64,000 bases of DNA, from contig NC_037271.1 of NCBI RefSeq assembly GCF_000002425.4, positions 4,642,664-4,706,663 on the forward strand, written 5' to 3'. This document shows, one piece after another, positions 12,164-23,067 of this stretch; the stretch's first letter is position 1, and every line of letters begins with the position of its first letter. The DNA comes from Physcomitrium patens. Lineage: Eukaryota > Streptophyta > Bryopsida > Funariales > Funariaceae. The notes under the pieces are model-generated. The model was not told the DNA's origin. It made no database searches and saw only the letters and a program-made list of their open reading frames with translations. A program made the translations under genes and the position numbers.

Positions 12164-13697
12164 CTACTGATCACGAGGAGGACCCTTCTTAGCTGCTTCC
12201 ACAGCAGCCTTCTCAGCTTCTATACCAGCCACAATCTCCTCAACTTCTGCCTCATCCAGCAATCGCAAACCTTCGTTCTTGGTCATTACTGCTATTTCAA
12301 TGTTTTTACCACCACTCTCAACTACCTACGAAACCACACAACAGCATATAACTTCAGTTTCAAAATGACAAACCGTCCCCTTACAACCATTATTTACTAA
12401 TGTGTCCTCTGCCCCTGAGTATGCAGTAGTCACGTAGCCTCTGAAACCCAGAAAGGAATCTATTTAGACAGACTACCCCGCACTAAACTACAAGTAACGA
12501 GAATTTGCAATTATACATTATTAGACTTTTTCACTTAAAAAAACCTTCAAAATCAATCCCCAAAACTTAACACGTAAGGGTACTCAAAAAATGAAGGTCC
12601 AGACTCCCTCATATCAAACTGCATGCACAGTTTCTACCAATACGAAAGAGAGAAATAAAATATAATACAGCCGTTGATTTACCTCAAGAAGTGCTCGGAC
12701 AGCTAGTTTGACAGTCTCAGCGCCTGATGTCTCAGTGTAATTCTTTTCCAGGAATTCACGTACCGAGTTCGAGTTACGGCCAGTAGCATTGGCTTTCCAA
12801 GCTGAAAAGGTTCCAGAAGGGTCGGTTTGGTAGAGGGCAGGTACGCCTGTGTAAGGGTCGAAGCCGACGATGAGAGTGGAAATACCGAAGGGGCGAACTC
12901 CACCACTCTGAGTGTACTTTTGCTGCAAGCCGGCGATGAAGCGAGTGATATACTCGACAGTCACAGGATCTTCTACTGTAAGTCGATGGCTTTGGCACTC
13001 AATTCGAGCACGGTTGACGAGAACACGAGCATCGGCGGTGAGACCGGCGAAGGCGAGTGATACGTGCTCGTCTAACTTCAAAATCTTCCGCACGGTGCTG
13101 CAAAGGGATAATCCTCTTTGTGAGTCAGATTGCTCTATCAAAACATCGTATATAATTATTTGGTTAATGTGGCAACACCCGCAAGAAATTGCTGGATGAC
13201 GATCTTACGGGAACTTCTTCGGTACTCTCTAACTCAATCCCTCTATACAATAAAATCAGTGGAGAACTTCCGCGCTACAAGTTTCGGCAACAAAAACCTT
13301 ACCATCGTCGATAGAGAATTACCACTCTCTCCTTAATCCACGCAACCACAACCCACAGATTCAAATAACCAAGATGCAAAATCCAACATATCTACAACCC
13401 TCCTCCAATTTTGAGCATCGAGGAATTCAAAATTAAGACCTAAATGTGTCTACCTAGATCTCCTAAATCGCCCGATTCATCCATAAGCATCAACAAATGC
13501 ACCATGATGCAAGAAAAGCCTTACCGAGCATCTTGCAACTTAGCAGTAGATTTCTTCTCCACTCCCAACACGATGGTGTCTGTACCTCGCACACCGACTG
13601 CTGCGTTTCCCTTTCTGACGGCTTCCAAAGCATACTCCACTTGAAAGAGATGCCCATCCGGCGAGAACACGGTGATGGCTCTATCGTATCGGGCCAT
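12164..13697 (-). CDS. PAD1: 20S proteasome subunit alpha type-7 (PAD family)
   Basis: Three exons (13697-13525, 13097-12683, 12325-12164) join to 249 codons, matching plant alpha-7 subunits. The first exon begins [19 protein letters not shown], the alpha-subunit N-terminal signature that forms the gate of the 20S core. The central exon carries the proteasome fold ([31 protein letters not shown]). The last exon encodes the acidic/lysine-rich helix [13 protein letters not shown]. Alpha subunits are non-catalytic; they form the outer heptameric rings and dock regulatory particles in the cytosol and nucleus. Start context is clear because the signature begins within three residues of the ATG. 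All introns are GT-AG. The gene name follows plant usage; paralogue numbering cannot be set here. Confidence 0.96.
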
Positions 13698-14400
13698 TTC
13701 TACCGGCTCCTACCAACAGTCCACACAATGAACGCTAGTTTAAGACGCACCGATCTTATCATTCAACCTCAATTCGACCCAACCATCTCTCTAGCTCCTG
13801 CAACAAGCAAACTCCAGACGTGAAACCCTAAAACGCATTTCTACACCAAATTACCCCTAAAATCCATTACATTAACAACACAACGAAGACATCAGGAAAC
13901 GCACCTAGAGCAGAGGGAACAAAAAAAAAACAAAAACAAAAACAAAGGGCCAAAAGTTCGATTTTGATAGAAACCCAATTGAATCCTGTTTGCGATTCAA
14001 CCTAAACAATCGCAAGTAAAGACGAAAACCGAGATTGAATCAGGCTTCGGATTTTTCTTAAAGGATTGTCCTGTGGACACCGACCTTGCCCAAGCATTTA
14101 GAATTTGCTGGAGTGGGTGTTCACAGGTGACCTTCATCACACCATGAGTCTCCATCGTGCATCTGCTTCTGTTTCATTGCTGGTAATATAACTTTGTTTT
14201 TGAGTTTACTGTGTATACATTGTTAGGAGGATAAGATGCTTCTCTGGGTGTTGGATTAGAGTCATCGAAGTGGTGGAATAGGTCTGCAAAAGCTGAGATA
14301 ATGGCTTTAGGCTTGATTTGATTACACCACAAAATTCTTGGAAATGTGGATATGTATGTGTGGAACAAGGTGATGGTATTGGATTAGTATTATATATGAA
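13698..14400. promoter_or_regulatory. 5' flank of the proteasome alpha-7 gene
   Basis: Upstream region of the minus-strand proteasome gene. It contains an A-rich tract with repeated CAAAAA units at about 13921-13946. No other gene is visible. The sequence becomes AT-rich beyond about 14.4 kb. Confidence 0.45.
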
Positions 14401-14625
14401 TTAGTGAAAGTTGGTGTTTGGATATTATGAATTGTTTTAACACTATGTGCCTAAAATGTAGGAGACTTCTACAATAACTTCCGATGAAAGAGGTTATTAA
14501 GAATAGGTTTTTGTGTTTACATGGCACAACTAAAAAATACTTATAAATTTATGTTTAAAAATCTTCTTTAATAATTCTTGAAGACAATATCATCTAACAA
14601 AAATATTTTTACATATTTTTACTTT

Positions 14626-14658
<33 letters not shown>

Positions 14659-14841
14659 TGTGATTATTTGAATAATCTAGATATTCATAACATAATATTC
14701 TTTGGTAGAGATAAGTTCTAGAAAGAGTGATTAGACTCTAAGTCATTTCATAAGTTGATAAAAATTAAAATTTGTCAAATAATATTTGTAACAAACTTTG
14801 ATGGTGCTTGATTGGTGTAACAAATAACCATATTTACTAGT

Positions 14842-15225
14842 ATATTTACTTAGATAAGTATAATTAGATAGAAGTAAGTAAAAGTAGATTAAACTATTGA
14901 TATCTTATTAAGAAGCTTCTTATAAGCTTTGTAAACTTTACACATATTTATAAGTGATTGGAAGGTTGACAACTTGGCCAAAAAGTTGGCTACATATTTA
15001 GCCACTTGTATTACATATTAGCTATGTGACGTACATGTTGGAAATTTGCGTTACAAATTGGATATATGTCTCATAAGTTTAATACATGTCATGTAGCCCA
15101 TAGGACATTATCATGGAGTTCTTTAATAGATAATATATGTAGAGGCAAAATGAGGCCCTCCTCACTTTTATCAACGTCTTTCTTGTGTTCTATCTTAGTT
15201 TTAAACTTTCTAGTATTATCAGCAT
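14842..15225 (+). repeat. Diverged direct repeat, copy 1 (LTR-like)
   Basis: Shares ordered landmarks with the sequence about 340-395 bp downstream. These are TTAGATAAG near the left end, a GAAGCTTC block at about 14912, a TTGGCCAAAAAGTTGGC-type block, AGAGGCAA at 15141, and a CTAG at the right end. The spacing of shared blocks drifts by about 54 bp, so the copies have indels. The AGAGGCAA block follows TATA-like sequence, as in an LTR promoter. Protein-coding remnants were not seen. Confidence 0.5.
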
Positions 15226-15235
15226 AATCCACACC

Positions 15236-15560
15236 AATAATTATTTAGATAAGAGGAATTATGTAGAAATAAGTAAACGTAGATAAATTATATAATATCT
15301 TTTGGAGAAGCTTCATAGACATGGATATAACTTTTTATGTCTTTAGGTGATTGTTGGATTGAAAACTTTGCCAATAAGTTAGCCATGTGGTGCATATATA
15401 GAAAATTTATCTTGCAAGTTAGACACATGTTAAAGGTCCTAAAAAACATTGCTACATATCTCCTTATTAAAGAATATACATAGAGGCAAGAGTGAAGCCT
15501 TCTTCACTCCTGTCAATTCTTTTCTTGCTTTTAGTCTAGTTTCAAGAGTCTCTAGTTTTT
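15236..15560 (+). repeat. Diverged direct repeat, copy 2 (LTR-like)
   Basis: Second copy of the unit starting near 14842, in the same orientation and almost adjacent. Shared blocks appear in the same order: TTAGATAAG at about 15245, GAAGCTTC at 15307, a GCCAATAAGTTAGCC-type block, and AGAGGCAA at 15482. The copies are clearly diverged, so the duplication is old. Confidence 0.5.
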
Positions 15561-16439
15561 TAGTCTTTGAGAATAGTCAATCTAATTTCTTTTTAAATAT
15601 ACATATTTTCTTATTTATTTTTTTTTAACTCTATTTGAGACTTTATCTTACTTATTTATTTACAATCTTTGAGCTTTTGTCCTTGACACCTAATTTTTTT
15701 TGTATTTAGTAATAGTCATTCTAATTTCAATTCTATATCTATCTTTTAATTGTCTGATTTTTCTAAATTAGTAATATAAGAGTGTATTGTCATTTTAAAA
15801 ACTTTATTGTAATTGATATTTTTATAAATAGTTATTTTAAACTTTTGATAGTGTTTAATATAAAAAAAATAAAAAATAAAAAAATTATAATATAAAATTT
15901 ATCAAGGCAATCAAAACTATTCTTAAATAATTTTTTTGAAATGCCATCATGTATAATATCCACCTCTAATGATATTATCAAACTTTAAGACTTCTTTTAA
16001 AAGTTATAGTAATAAAAGTATTTTATCTTAACATCTATTTAATAAAGAACATGTCTTTCTTGATTTCCTTCTTTTAATATGATAGAAGAGAAACTAAATA
16101 ATACATCTCTTAAGTCTTATTATTTTTATATGTGATATATAACACTAAATAAAATTTTTGACAAATTCATGATTTAATAAGTTTGGCAACAATTTAATAC
16201 ATATAAACATGAAAAAATTAATATTTCAATAATTTATATAATCTTTGATTAAATTAGAAGCATCTTCTAAATAATAAAACTATTTTAAAAAGAAATATAT
16301 GATTACAAAATATATTATTGTTGAAATTTAAATTAAAAAATATATATATTTATTTTTATTTTATCAATAAAAAGATGAAATAAAATAAATAAATATAGTT
16401 ATAAAATAAAATAAAATAAAATTTTAAAATCAAAACCTT

Positions 16440-16740
16440 AATACAAAGAAAGCATGGACAAGATTAAATATAGCTTCTCTTGCTTCTATATATATTAGCT
16501 ACCAATAAAGTCTTTTGGAAGCTTCTTAAGGATAATTAAGTTTACATCCTAAGTATCAAGTTGTAAGTTGCTTCTAAGGCAATTGCTTAAAAGTACAAAA
16601 TATATAGCATAAGTTCTAAAAATCCATTGGGATATCTAAAGAAATATAAAAATCTAATATGCATTATAGAAGATAATATCTACTTAGTATATTTCTACCT
16701 ACTTCTATTTATTTTTCTTTACTTAAGTAATATAAAAATT
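16440..16740 (-). repeat. Possible third, inverted copy of the LTR-like unit
   Basis: Read on the minus strand, this stretch carries weak versions of the same blocks in the same order. They are an ACTTA/GAAGTA-rich left part, an AAGAAGCTTCC block, an ATTGGTAGCTAA block, and ATATATAGAAGCAAGAG. Similarity is lower than between the two direct copies and could be partly compositional. Confidence 0.3.
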
Positions 16741-17304
16741 TTTTATAAAAATATTATAGGTTTAATATAGATAAATAATCATTATTTTAATTGAAGATGA
16801 ATAAGCTATTAGAATAATGTTTAATTTTTTTTAATCTCATATTTTTCGTTTTTAATTCTAAATCCATCCAAAAATTTTAAAGACACTTATTTTTTTAACT
16901 TCTCATCATTCAAATTATATGCATCACATAATTAATTGATACAAGAATGCAAAGCAAATCAGTCCAAATTAGATTGTGTCTTCTAGACAAACACCAATAA
17001 GTAAAATTTTTATAAGATGGAATTCTAATAAACATCAACTTATTTCTATGGTATTATACTTTATTTTTATTATAATTTACACATGCAAAATTATATACGT
17101 TCAAATTTAATTTACAGTTTTTAATCAAATTGTGGATGAGAATCTAGCCAAAATAACTTCCATATAGAAAAAGAAATTAGATTAGTAAAAATATATACCA
17201 TATCTTTCACTGTTTTAGAGAGATTCAAAACAAGTGTTTTTTTCATAATTACTTCTTACATTGATGTCTCAATATAAAAATGGTTTCAATTCTGTATGAA
17301 AATT

Positions 17305-17329
17305 AAAAAAAAAAAAAAAAAAAAAAAAA
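17305..17329. repeat. Poly-A tract (25 A)
   Basis: An uninterrupted run of 25 adenines in AT-rich sequence about 480 bp upstream of the TBL2-like start codon. It could be the tail of a retroposed fragment or simple slippage. Confidence 0.9.
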
Positions 17330-17715
17330 GCTATGAGATGATGTGATATATGTTGAATAAAAAAAAATTCACGAATCAATACATAAAATACTACAATTTC
17401 CTTCACAATTAATCAAAATTCTAAACTAATTGCACTTTTTATTACATTCTAATTACAATTAAAAATTTCTTTTCCCTTATCAAAATTACCAGTAAAAATA
17501 ATTCAGCATCCTGAATGACCTTCCTTTCTAATTTATTTATATAAAATTTGAGTCTTGGTTTTAACGTTATAAAATTTGAGGCAAAGAAGGAGGGTAATGG
17601 GGGGTGACACGAAGGAGGTAAGGGGAATGGGGAACAGGTAGGGAACAGATAGGGAACATGGACGAGACGTCACGAGTCGGGGAGGGGCACGGGTCATATG
17701 TAAGCTCGGCCAGGT

Positions 17716-17738
17716 CCGGCCCGGCCCGGCCCGGCCCT
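17716..17738. repeat. CCGGC/GGCCC pentamer repeat in the TBL2 leader
   Basis: Four tandem CCGGC units lie about 70-90 bp before the start codon of the TBL2-like gene, in an otherwise AT-rich genome. The tract is probably in the 5' UTR or core promoter and could form a stable structure in RNA. Confidence 0.8.
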
Positions 17739-17806
17739 GTCTGGCCCCGGCTGTGGGTCGTCTTCGTCTTCGGCGTGGCATTGCAATTGCAGCAAATCGA
17801 TCAGCC

Positions 17807-20800
17807 ATGGCGGATGCCGCCGCCTCCTCCTCCTCCCCTGCGTTGCTGGTGACCCTCGTCACCGTCTTCCTGGGTTTACTCACCTTCGTGCTTCTCGCTC
17901 TTCGCAGCCGTGCTTCAAAGCCGGAGTCGTCGCCCGCTCACGCTACTTCTCCGACTGATTTCGCTACCCAACCTGCGAAGAAATCGACGAACCCCAAGCA
18001 GCGTTCTCTGGCCGCGAAGAAGGTATGTGTGTATTCAATGTCGTTTGTGTTCTTCTAGAAGGGCTTCGGGTTTTTGATTCGACTACATCACCTTCCTGTT
18101 AGTATTGGATCACCTCATGCGGCATATGGATGTGTTCAAGTGTGACATGCAATCCTTTGCCTCCAGGTCTACAGATGATCTGGTGTAGGGGAATTGGGAA
18201 TTTAGTTCTCCTGGATTGTGTCTGGACTGTGACGCGTACCTTGTCTGTTTTTTGCAGGCGCATCCGCAACGGCATCATCACCTTGAGATCAATATGTTGA
18301 AAGGCCATACCGACGCTGTCACTGGCATTGCCTTCTCTTCAAATGGTCGAGGCATAGCTTCAGGTGTAAATCTTCAAATTTTTCGACTCGATCTTCTGTT
18401 CTTCGCCTTTGTCAAACTCTGTCGGAATCGAGTTGGGCTTAAGAACTGAGTGATAACCAATTCCCAAATTGGGTTGTAGCTGCATTACTTTTCCAATTCA
18501 AAATTTTCTTTTTTCTTTTTTCTTACGGTACTTATCTCTCGCAGCGGGGAATTGTTCTGGTACATGCAATGTATGTTTTTGTTTATTTGAGGTGCATCTG
18601 GCGAATGTGCATTTGACTAAATTTTGGAGTTGAAATTGCAGCATGTGCTGATAGAGTCATACGAGTTTTCAAACTGGATGACATCTCTGCCAAAAGTTTC
18701 AAGTATGCCTCCATCTATTACTTTGTTATTTCTACTCTATTTCAAAAACTATCGTACATTTCTCTTCAGGGTTGTGCCTGCGCTGGTCATAAGGATTTTG
18801 ATTGATCATCTGCGTATTTTACAGATTTCTACGCTTAAATCTTCCAAGTGGGAGTAATTGCCCTACGAAAATAACTTTTGGACACGGATCAAGTCAACTG
18901 GTGATCGCAACTGAAGGCATGTCAGGTAGCTAAGTCTGATGCACATTGATCACCCTCTACAAGCATTTTGTAGGCAAATAGGTTTCAGACCTTCGATATG
19001 TGTATTTTCTGATGATTGCAATCCTATTTACACAACTGTCTTAGTTTTAGGTCGAACTCTTTCGTTTGATGGCAAGCTCGTACAAATTTTAGCATCTTGA
19101 GTTTTTAGGATATGTCCTGGCACGGTTTAGCGTGAAATGGATAGGAGTGGGTCACTGAAACTTAATTAAAAAATAAATCTTCAGCCATTGTCTATATCAC
19201 ATCAAGGTAGTTGTTGTGCTAAGAGAACGTGGCTGGGGGGTCTGTCAGGCACAGGGCTATGTATGTACTCTTCGGCTAGCAGCGAGGCAGCAACTGCTGC
19301 TAAGGAGCAAGGAAAACCCGCTCAACCGGAGATGAAGTGGGAGCTGAAGAACGTTCATGACAAAAAGGGCCTTGTTTCCCTTGTTAGCTCCCCCGCCACT
19401 TTTGGAAGTGGAAATGGAGGAGTCATATTGGCCTCGTCCTCTGAAGGTGTAGTTTCTCACAGTCAATCGGTCTTTCTCTCGGAGGTTTGTTGTGTAAGAC
19501 CGGAGGTCTTTAGTTTGAACGAATAAATTCTTTAGCTTCTGGGCTACATGCATCATGTTCGTCATTTACTTTTGCATTCTGCATTTATCTGCAAAGGCAA
19601 CGTTATATTTCGTCGTCACTGGTTCACAGTGATCTAGTTCAAAGGTACAATCAATTATCAGTTATTTACTAGTTCATGTTTGCAGGTACGGATATCAAGT
19701 TATGGACAGCAGACACGGGCAAGTGTCTAGGCACAGTGGACACCAACCAGCTGAAAAATACCATGGCTACTCTGTCACCTAATGGACGTTTCTTGGCAGC
19801 GGCAGCCTTCACTGCAGACGTTAAGGTGTTGCAGCTTGCTTTACGTGTCATGTGCATACATTCTGCTACTGTGTCATGGATATTTTTTTATTTCTGAGGT
19901 TGCATTTTGATTGCCCGTGAATTTTCATTTCTTTAAAGTAATTTCTGGTGTTTTGGTATGGTACAACTTTCTGATTATATCACGTGCACTCATGCTTGGT
20001 ATCTCACAAACAGTAGTGGTTTTGCTCCAGATCTGGGAAGTTGTGTATGGCAAGGATAATCAAGTGAAAGAAGTTCCGAAGGTTATGCAACTTAAGGGTC
20101 ACAAGGTCAGTCAATCTCAAACTTGGCATCTATGCATTCGAGATCATTTCAGATCGCAGAATTGTGTTCACTGTCGTTACTCAACCCCATGACCGAGTAT
20201 TATGAACCTTGTTTCATACGAGGATGCTGCAATCTCTGGGTTTTCCATAGTTCTTAAAAGATCTCTTTGTTGTATGATGGTTCAAAGGTTTGAGATTTTA
20301 GTGCAATTCGTCGTGAATTTGAATTCTATATTTGAAAAGTCGAGAGTACGCGTTGAGTACGAATGATCATGTTTTAGGCATGAGTTAGAGGCAAATGGCT
20401 CGGATCAATCTTCAAGCACACACAAGTGCAAAAGAGGTGGACGAAAGCGCATACATCCTAGTGCATGTAAAGTTTATGGTTGATAAAGAAGAGGGTGTAG
20501 CAAATGGCATTTGAAACCGTTTCACTGTCATGGTGGTTTGGAAGCTGTGAGCATTAGAAGGGATTTCTCACGATAGTCATGTTTGTGTGGACTGCGAGAC
20601 AACGTGCTGTATACATGCTTACAGTTACCCACTTTGTCTTTATTGTTGCGAATCCACAGAGTGCAGTTACTTGGCTAGATTTTACATGGGATTCGGAAAG
20701 AATAATTACTGCATCGAAGGATGGCTCGATCAGGATATGGAATATCAATGGTAATCTTGAATTAACCTTGAGTATCATTTCGTGCAGTTCACTGAATGTT

Positions 20801-21884
20801 TGTGTAGATTCTTTAAATTATATTCTCTACTTGGTTGTGCCTTGAGTAATTTTCTGCACCTTTGAATAAGAATGTAGCAGCTCTTCCAGTTTGACTTGTC
20901 CTCTAATTCTCATGTTATTATGTCATGCTGGACAGTTAGATACCACATGGATGAAGACCCCAAATGTATCAAAGTATTCAAAATTCCGACTCTAGATTCA
21001 AAGGGCAACCCAGTACTTTATGATAGACTTGCTGTATCACCTGACAACCAGATTTTGGCTGTCACTTATGGCACCACGCTGCAATGGTTGCGCACTGAGA
21101 CTGGCGAGATTTTGGACACTGCTGAAAATGCTCATGATGGTGCGTGTCCCTTCTCCTGTGGTGATTTATGGCAAGTCAGAATCAAGTACTTGCATATTGT
21201 TCCTTTTATTTCTGCAAATTCCTAGATGAGGACTCCAAATCATGAAGTGACTATATGAATTTGACGTCCGACATCATGTCTCAGTTTCTAAATTGTGTTT
21301 GTCAATTGCTTGTTGTTTGTACAGAAAATATTACATGCCTAGTGTGGGCTCCACAACCACTCCCCACAGGTAATGCATTCATGTGATTCCTATTCAGAAG
21401 TCTATATTGTTGATTAGAGCATGTATTATCTGTAACGGTATCCAAATGTATTGCTTTCCTTAAATGTGTGCCCTTTTTTCTTGCTTCTGCCTGGGGTTAG
21501 GAAGGAGCATTTTAAATGTTTTTCATGGTCACTCGCGGAACCTTCTTTTAAGTTCGTTAAATCATGCTCCATTTCTGATTAGTGTACCTTCAATCCTGCA
21601 ATAGAAGCAGGAAATATTTCCCTTCACTATGCAGGCGGGTGATGAGTTATCAGTTCAATTAGGATGTGGGATATATGCTAGTTACCTCAAGTATGTGTTG
21701 CAAGTCGAGCTTCATTTACTCTAGTTCATTGCTATTGCCATAAATTTGTCTGAATCCGTTTCTAGATGGTAAGTTAGGTGCTAATATGTGGGAAGTGTTG
21801 TTTCCAGAAAGTGGGAAGTCCCTCATCTTGGCAACAGCTAGCTCGGATAAGAGAGTGAAATTGTGGTGTCCTCCACCTCTATGA
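17807..21884 (+). CDS. TBL2-type WD40 repeat membrane protein
   Basis: Eleven exons (17807-18022, 18258-18363, 18642-18702, 18825-18925, 19249-19446, 19686-19825, 20031-20105, 20660-20750, 20936-21139, 21325-21369, 21808-21884) join in frame to 437 codons, close to the roughly 450 residues of TBL2. A hydrophobic segment at residues 11-32 (PALLVTLVTVFLGLLTFVLL) looks like an N-terminal signal anchor, followed by a basic/proline linker. WD40 blades follow: GHTDAVTGIAF, IKLWTADTGKCLG, VTWLDFTWDSERIITASKDG, IRIWNING, and a last blade ending VKLWCPPPL. Animal TBL2 is an ER-membrane protein linked to PERK and stress translation. The plant role is not established, so function is by homology only. 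Several introns are phase 1. The ATG lies 50 bp after the GGCCC-rich leader. Confidence 0.9.
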
Positions 21885-23067
21885 AGTTAAATCAGTTCAT
21901 TAACTCGAAGGTTTTGTTGCCCAGAAGACACACTGTTACTCCCCATAAGGAGTGCACCCAGGTGATCAGTGCAGTTTGCGTTCAGACACTTCAGACACGT
22001 GTACCTCCAGTAGCAAAATTACAAACAGCGATATGCATATATCCTGAGTTGTACATGTGCGGACATAGGAATGTAGCATTGAGGGGGATTTTGGCTAGTT
22101 TTTATAGCACTTGAACTTGCCTCAAGGTTGAGCTTTTGTTTCATTCATATTCCTTGTCATTTATGCGAACATAGAGTACCTTTACTCGAGTACCTCTCGT
22201 CATGTGCTGTATTGAATGGTCCTGACATTCTGTGTGTACAGATGTCAGTCTATTGGTTTCATATGACGTTTTGTTATTTGGTAAATAGTGTTCTGAAGTG
22301 TGGATTATGTCTACATTGTTCCTGCTTGATTGGAACCCTCCTATTGCGTTATCCTCCCATTGTATGAAGTGAAAGAATGAATTGTAGGAAACCCTGTCCT
22401 TACAACTACCTAGACTTAATGACTGAAAGTAAGCATAGTGGTTCTGGGTCACTGAGCTACTTGCGTTAAGGAGTTGTTTTACGATTTCTCCCTGTGCAAT
22501 TTGTAGGCTTAGGCGTCCCTGCTTTTGAACTGTGGATTATAGCCGAGCCTCATCCCCAAATTTCCAAATTTGACTTGTTAAGCAGTCGCGTCTAAACTCA
22601 TCATTTTAATCCTCATAATCTACAGGCGAAATTGTCGAAAATGATCACGCAACACCAAAGAATCTCAATCACAGGATGATTCGGTTAGCCCTTCCAGATG
22701 ATAGTAGCATAATTATTGTGAATGAGAGGACAGGAAGCACTGCAAAGTTGAGAATCCGGGAGTGGAATTCAGTTCATCTAGTGTGGAATGGAAAGAAGCG
22801 ACGCGGTGATGATATCACAAGGTAACTGGATGATGAGCATCACGACAAATACGAAAGAGTTGTGGGTCCAAACTTAATCTCGGGATAGTGCATCACTTTC
22901 GACGTAAATTGGCCAGGTTGGATAGAATCCTGCACAAGGGCCATCTGCCTGCTCCCCTAGCATCACTTCCGTTGTTGATGTGAACAGCAAGCTAAGCAAT
23001 CTTTCCAGTAGTAGTTTGTGAGTAGGGAGACCACTGCATTGTAGTGGGCTGAGGGAGAAGAGAGGCC
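21885..23067. other. Interval between the TBL2-like and pTAC5-like genes
   Basis: Holds the 3' UTR of the TBL2-like gene on the left and the promoter and 5' UTR of the pTAC5-like gene on the right. Both are on the plus strand. A candidate phase-1 exon with an open frame is at 22626-22825 and is listed separately. Nothing else coding was recognised. Confidence 0.5.
22626..22825 (+). CDS. Candidate alternative terminal exon (unproven)
   Basis: An AG acceptor (TCTACAG) at 22625 precedes an open frame of 65 codons and a TAA stop. The frame needs one incoming base (phase 1). Exons 8, 9 and 10 of the TBL2-like gene all end in phase 1, so one of them could splice here in frame instead of to the last exon at 21808. 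The peptide (HRMIRLALPDDSSIIIVNER, then KLRIREWNSVHLVWNGKKRR) looks protein-like but was not recognised. Such a splice would replace the last WD blade. Chance cannot be excluded. Confidence 0.3.

Larger units (their letters stand above)
14400..17580. other. AT-rich intergenic block with duplicated LTR-like sequence
   Basis: No gene is supportable in this very AT-rich stretch. It contains a (TA)n tract at 14626-14650, a run of 25 A at 17305-17329, and a diverged duplicated unit described separately. Short frames are interrupted and low-complexity. Confidence 0.7.
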
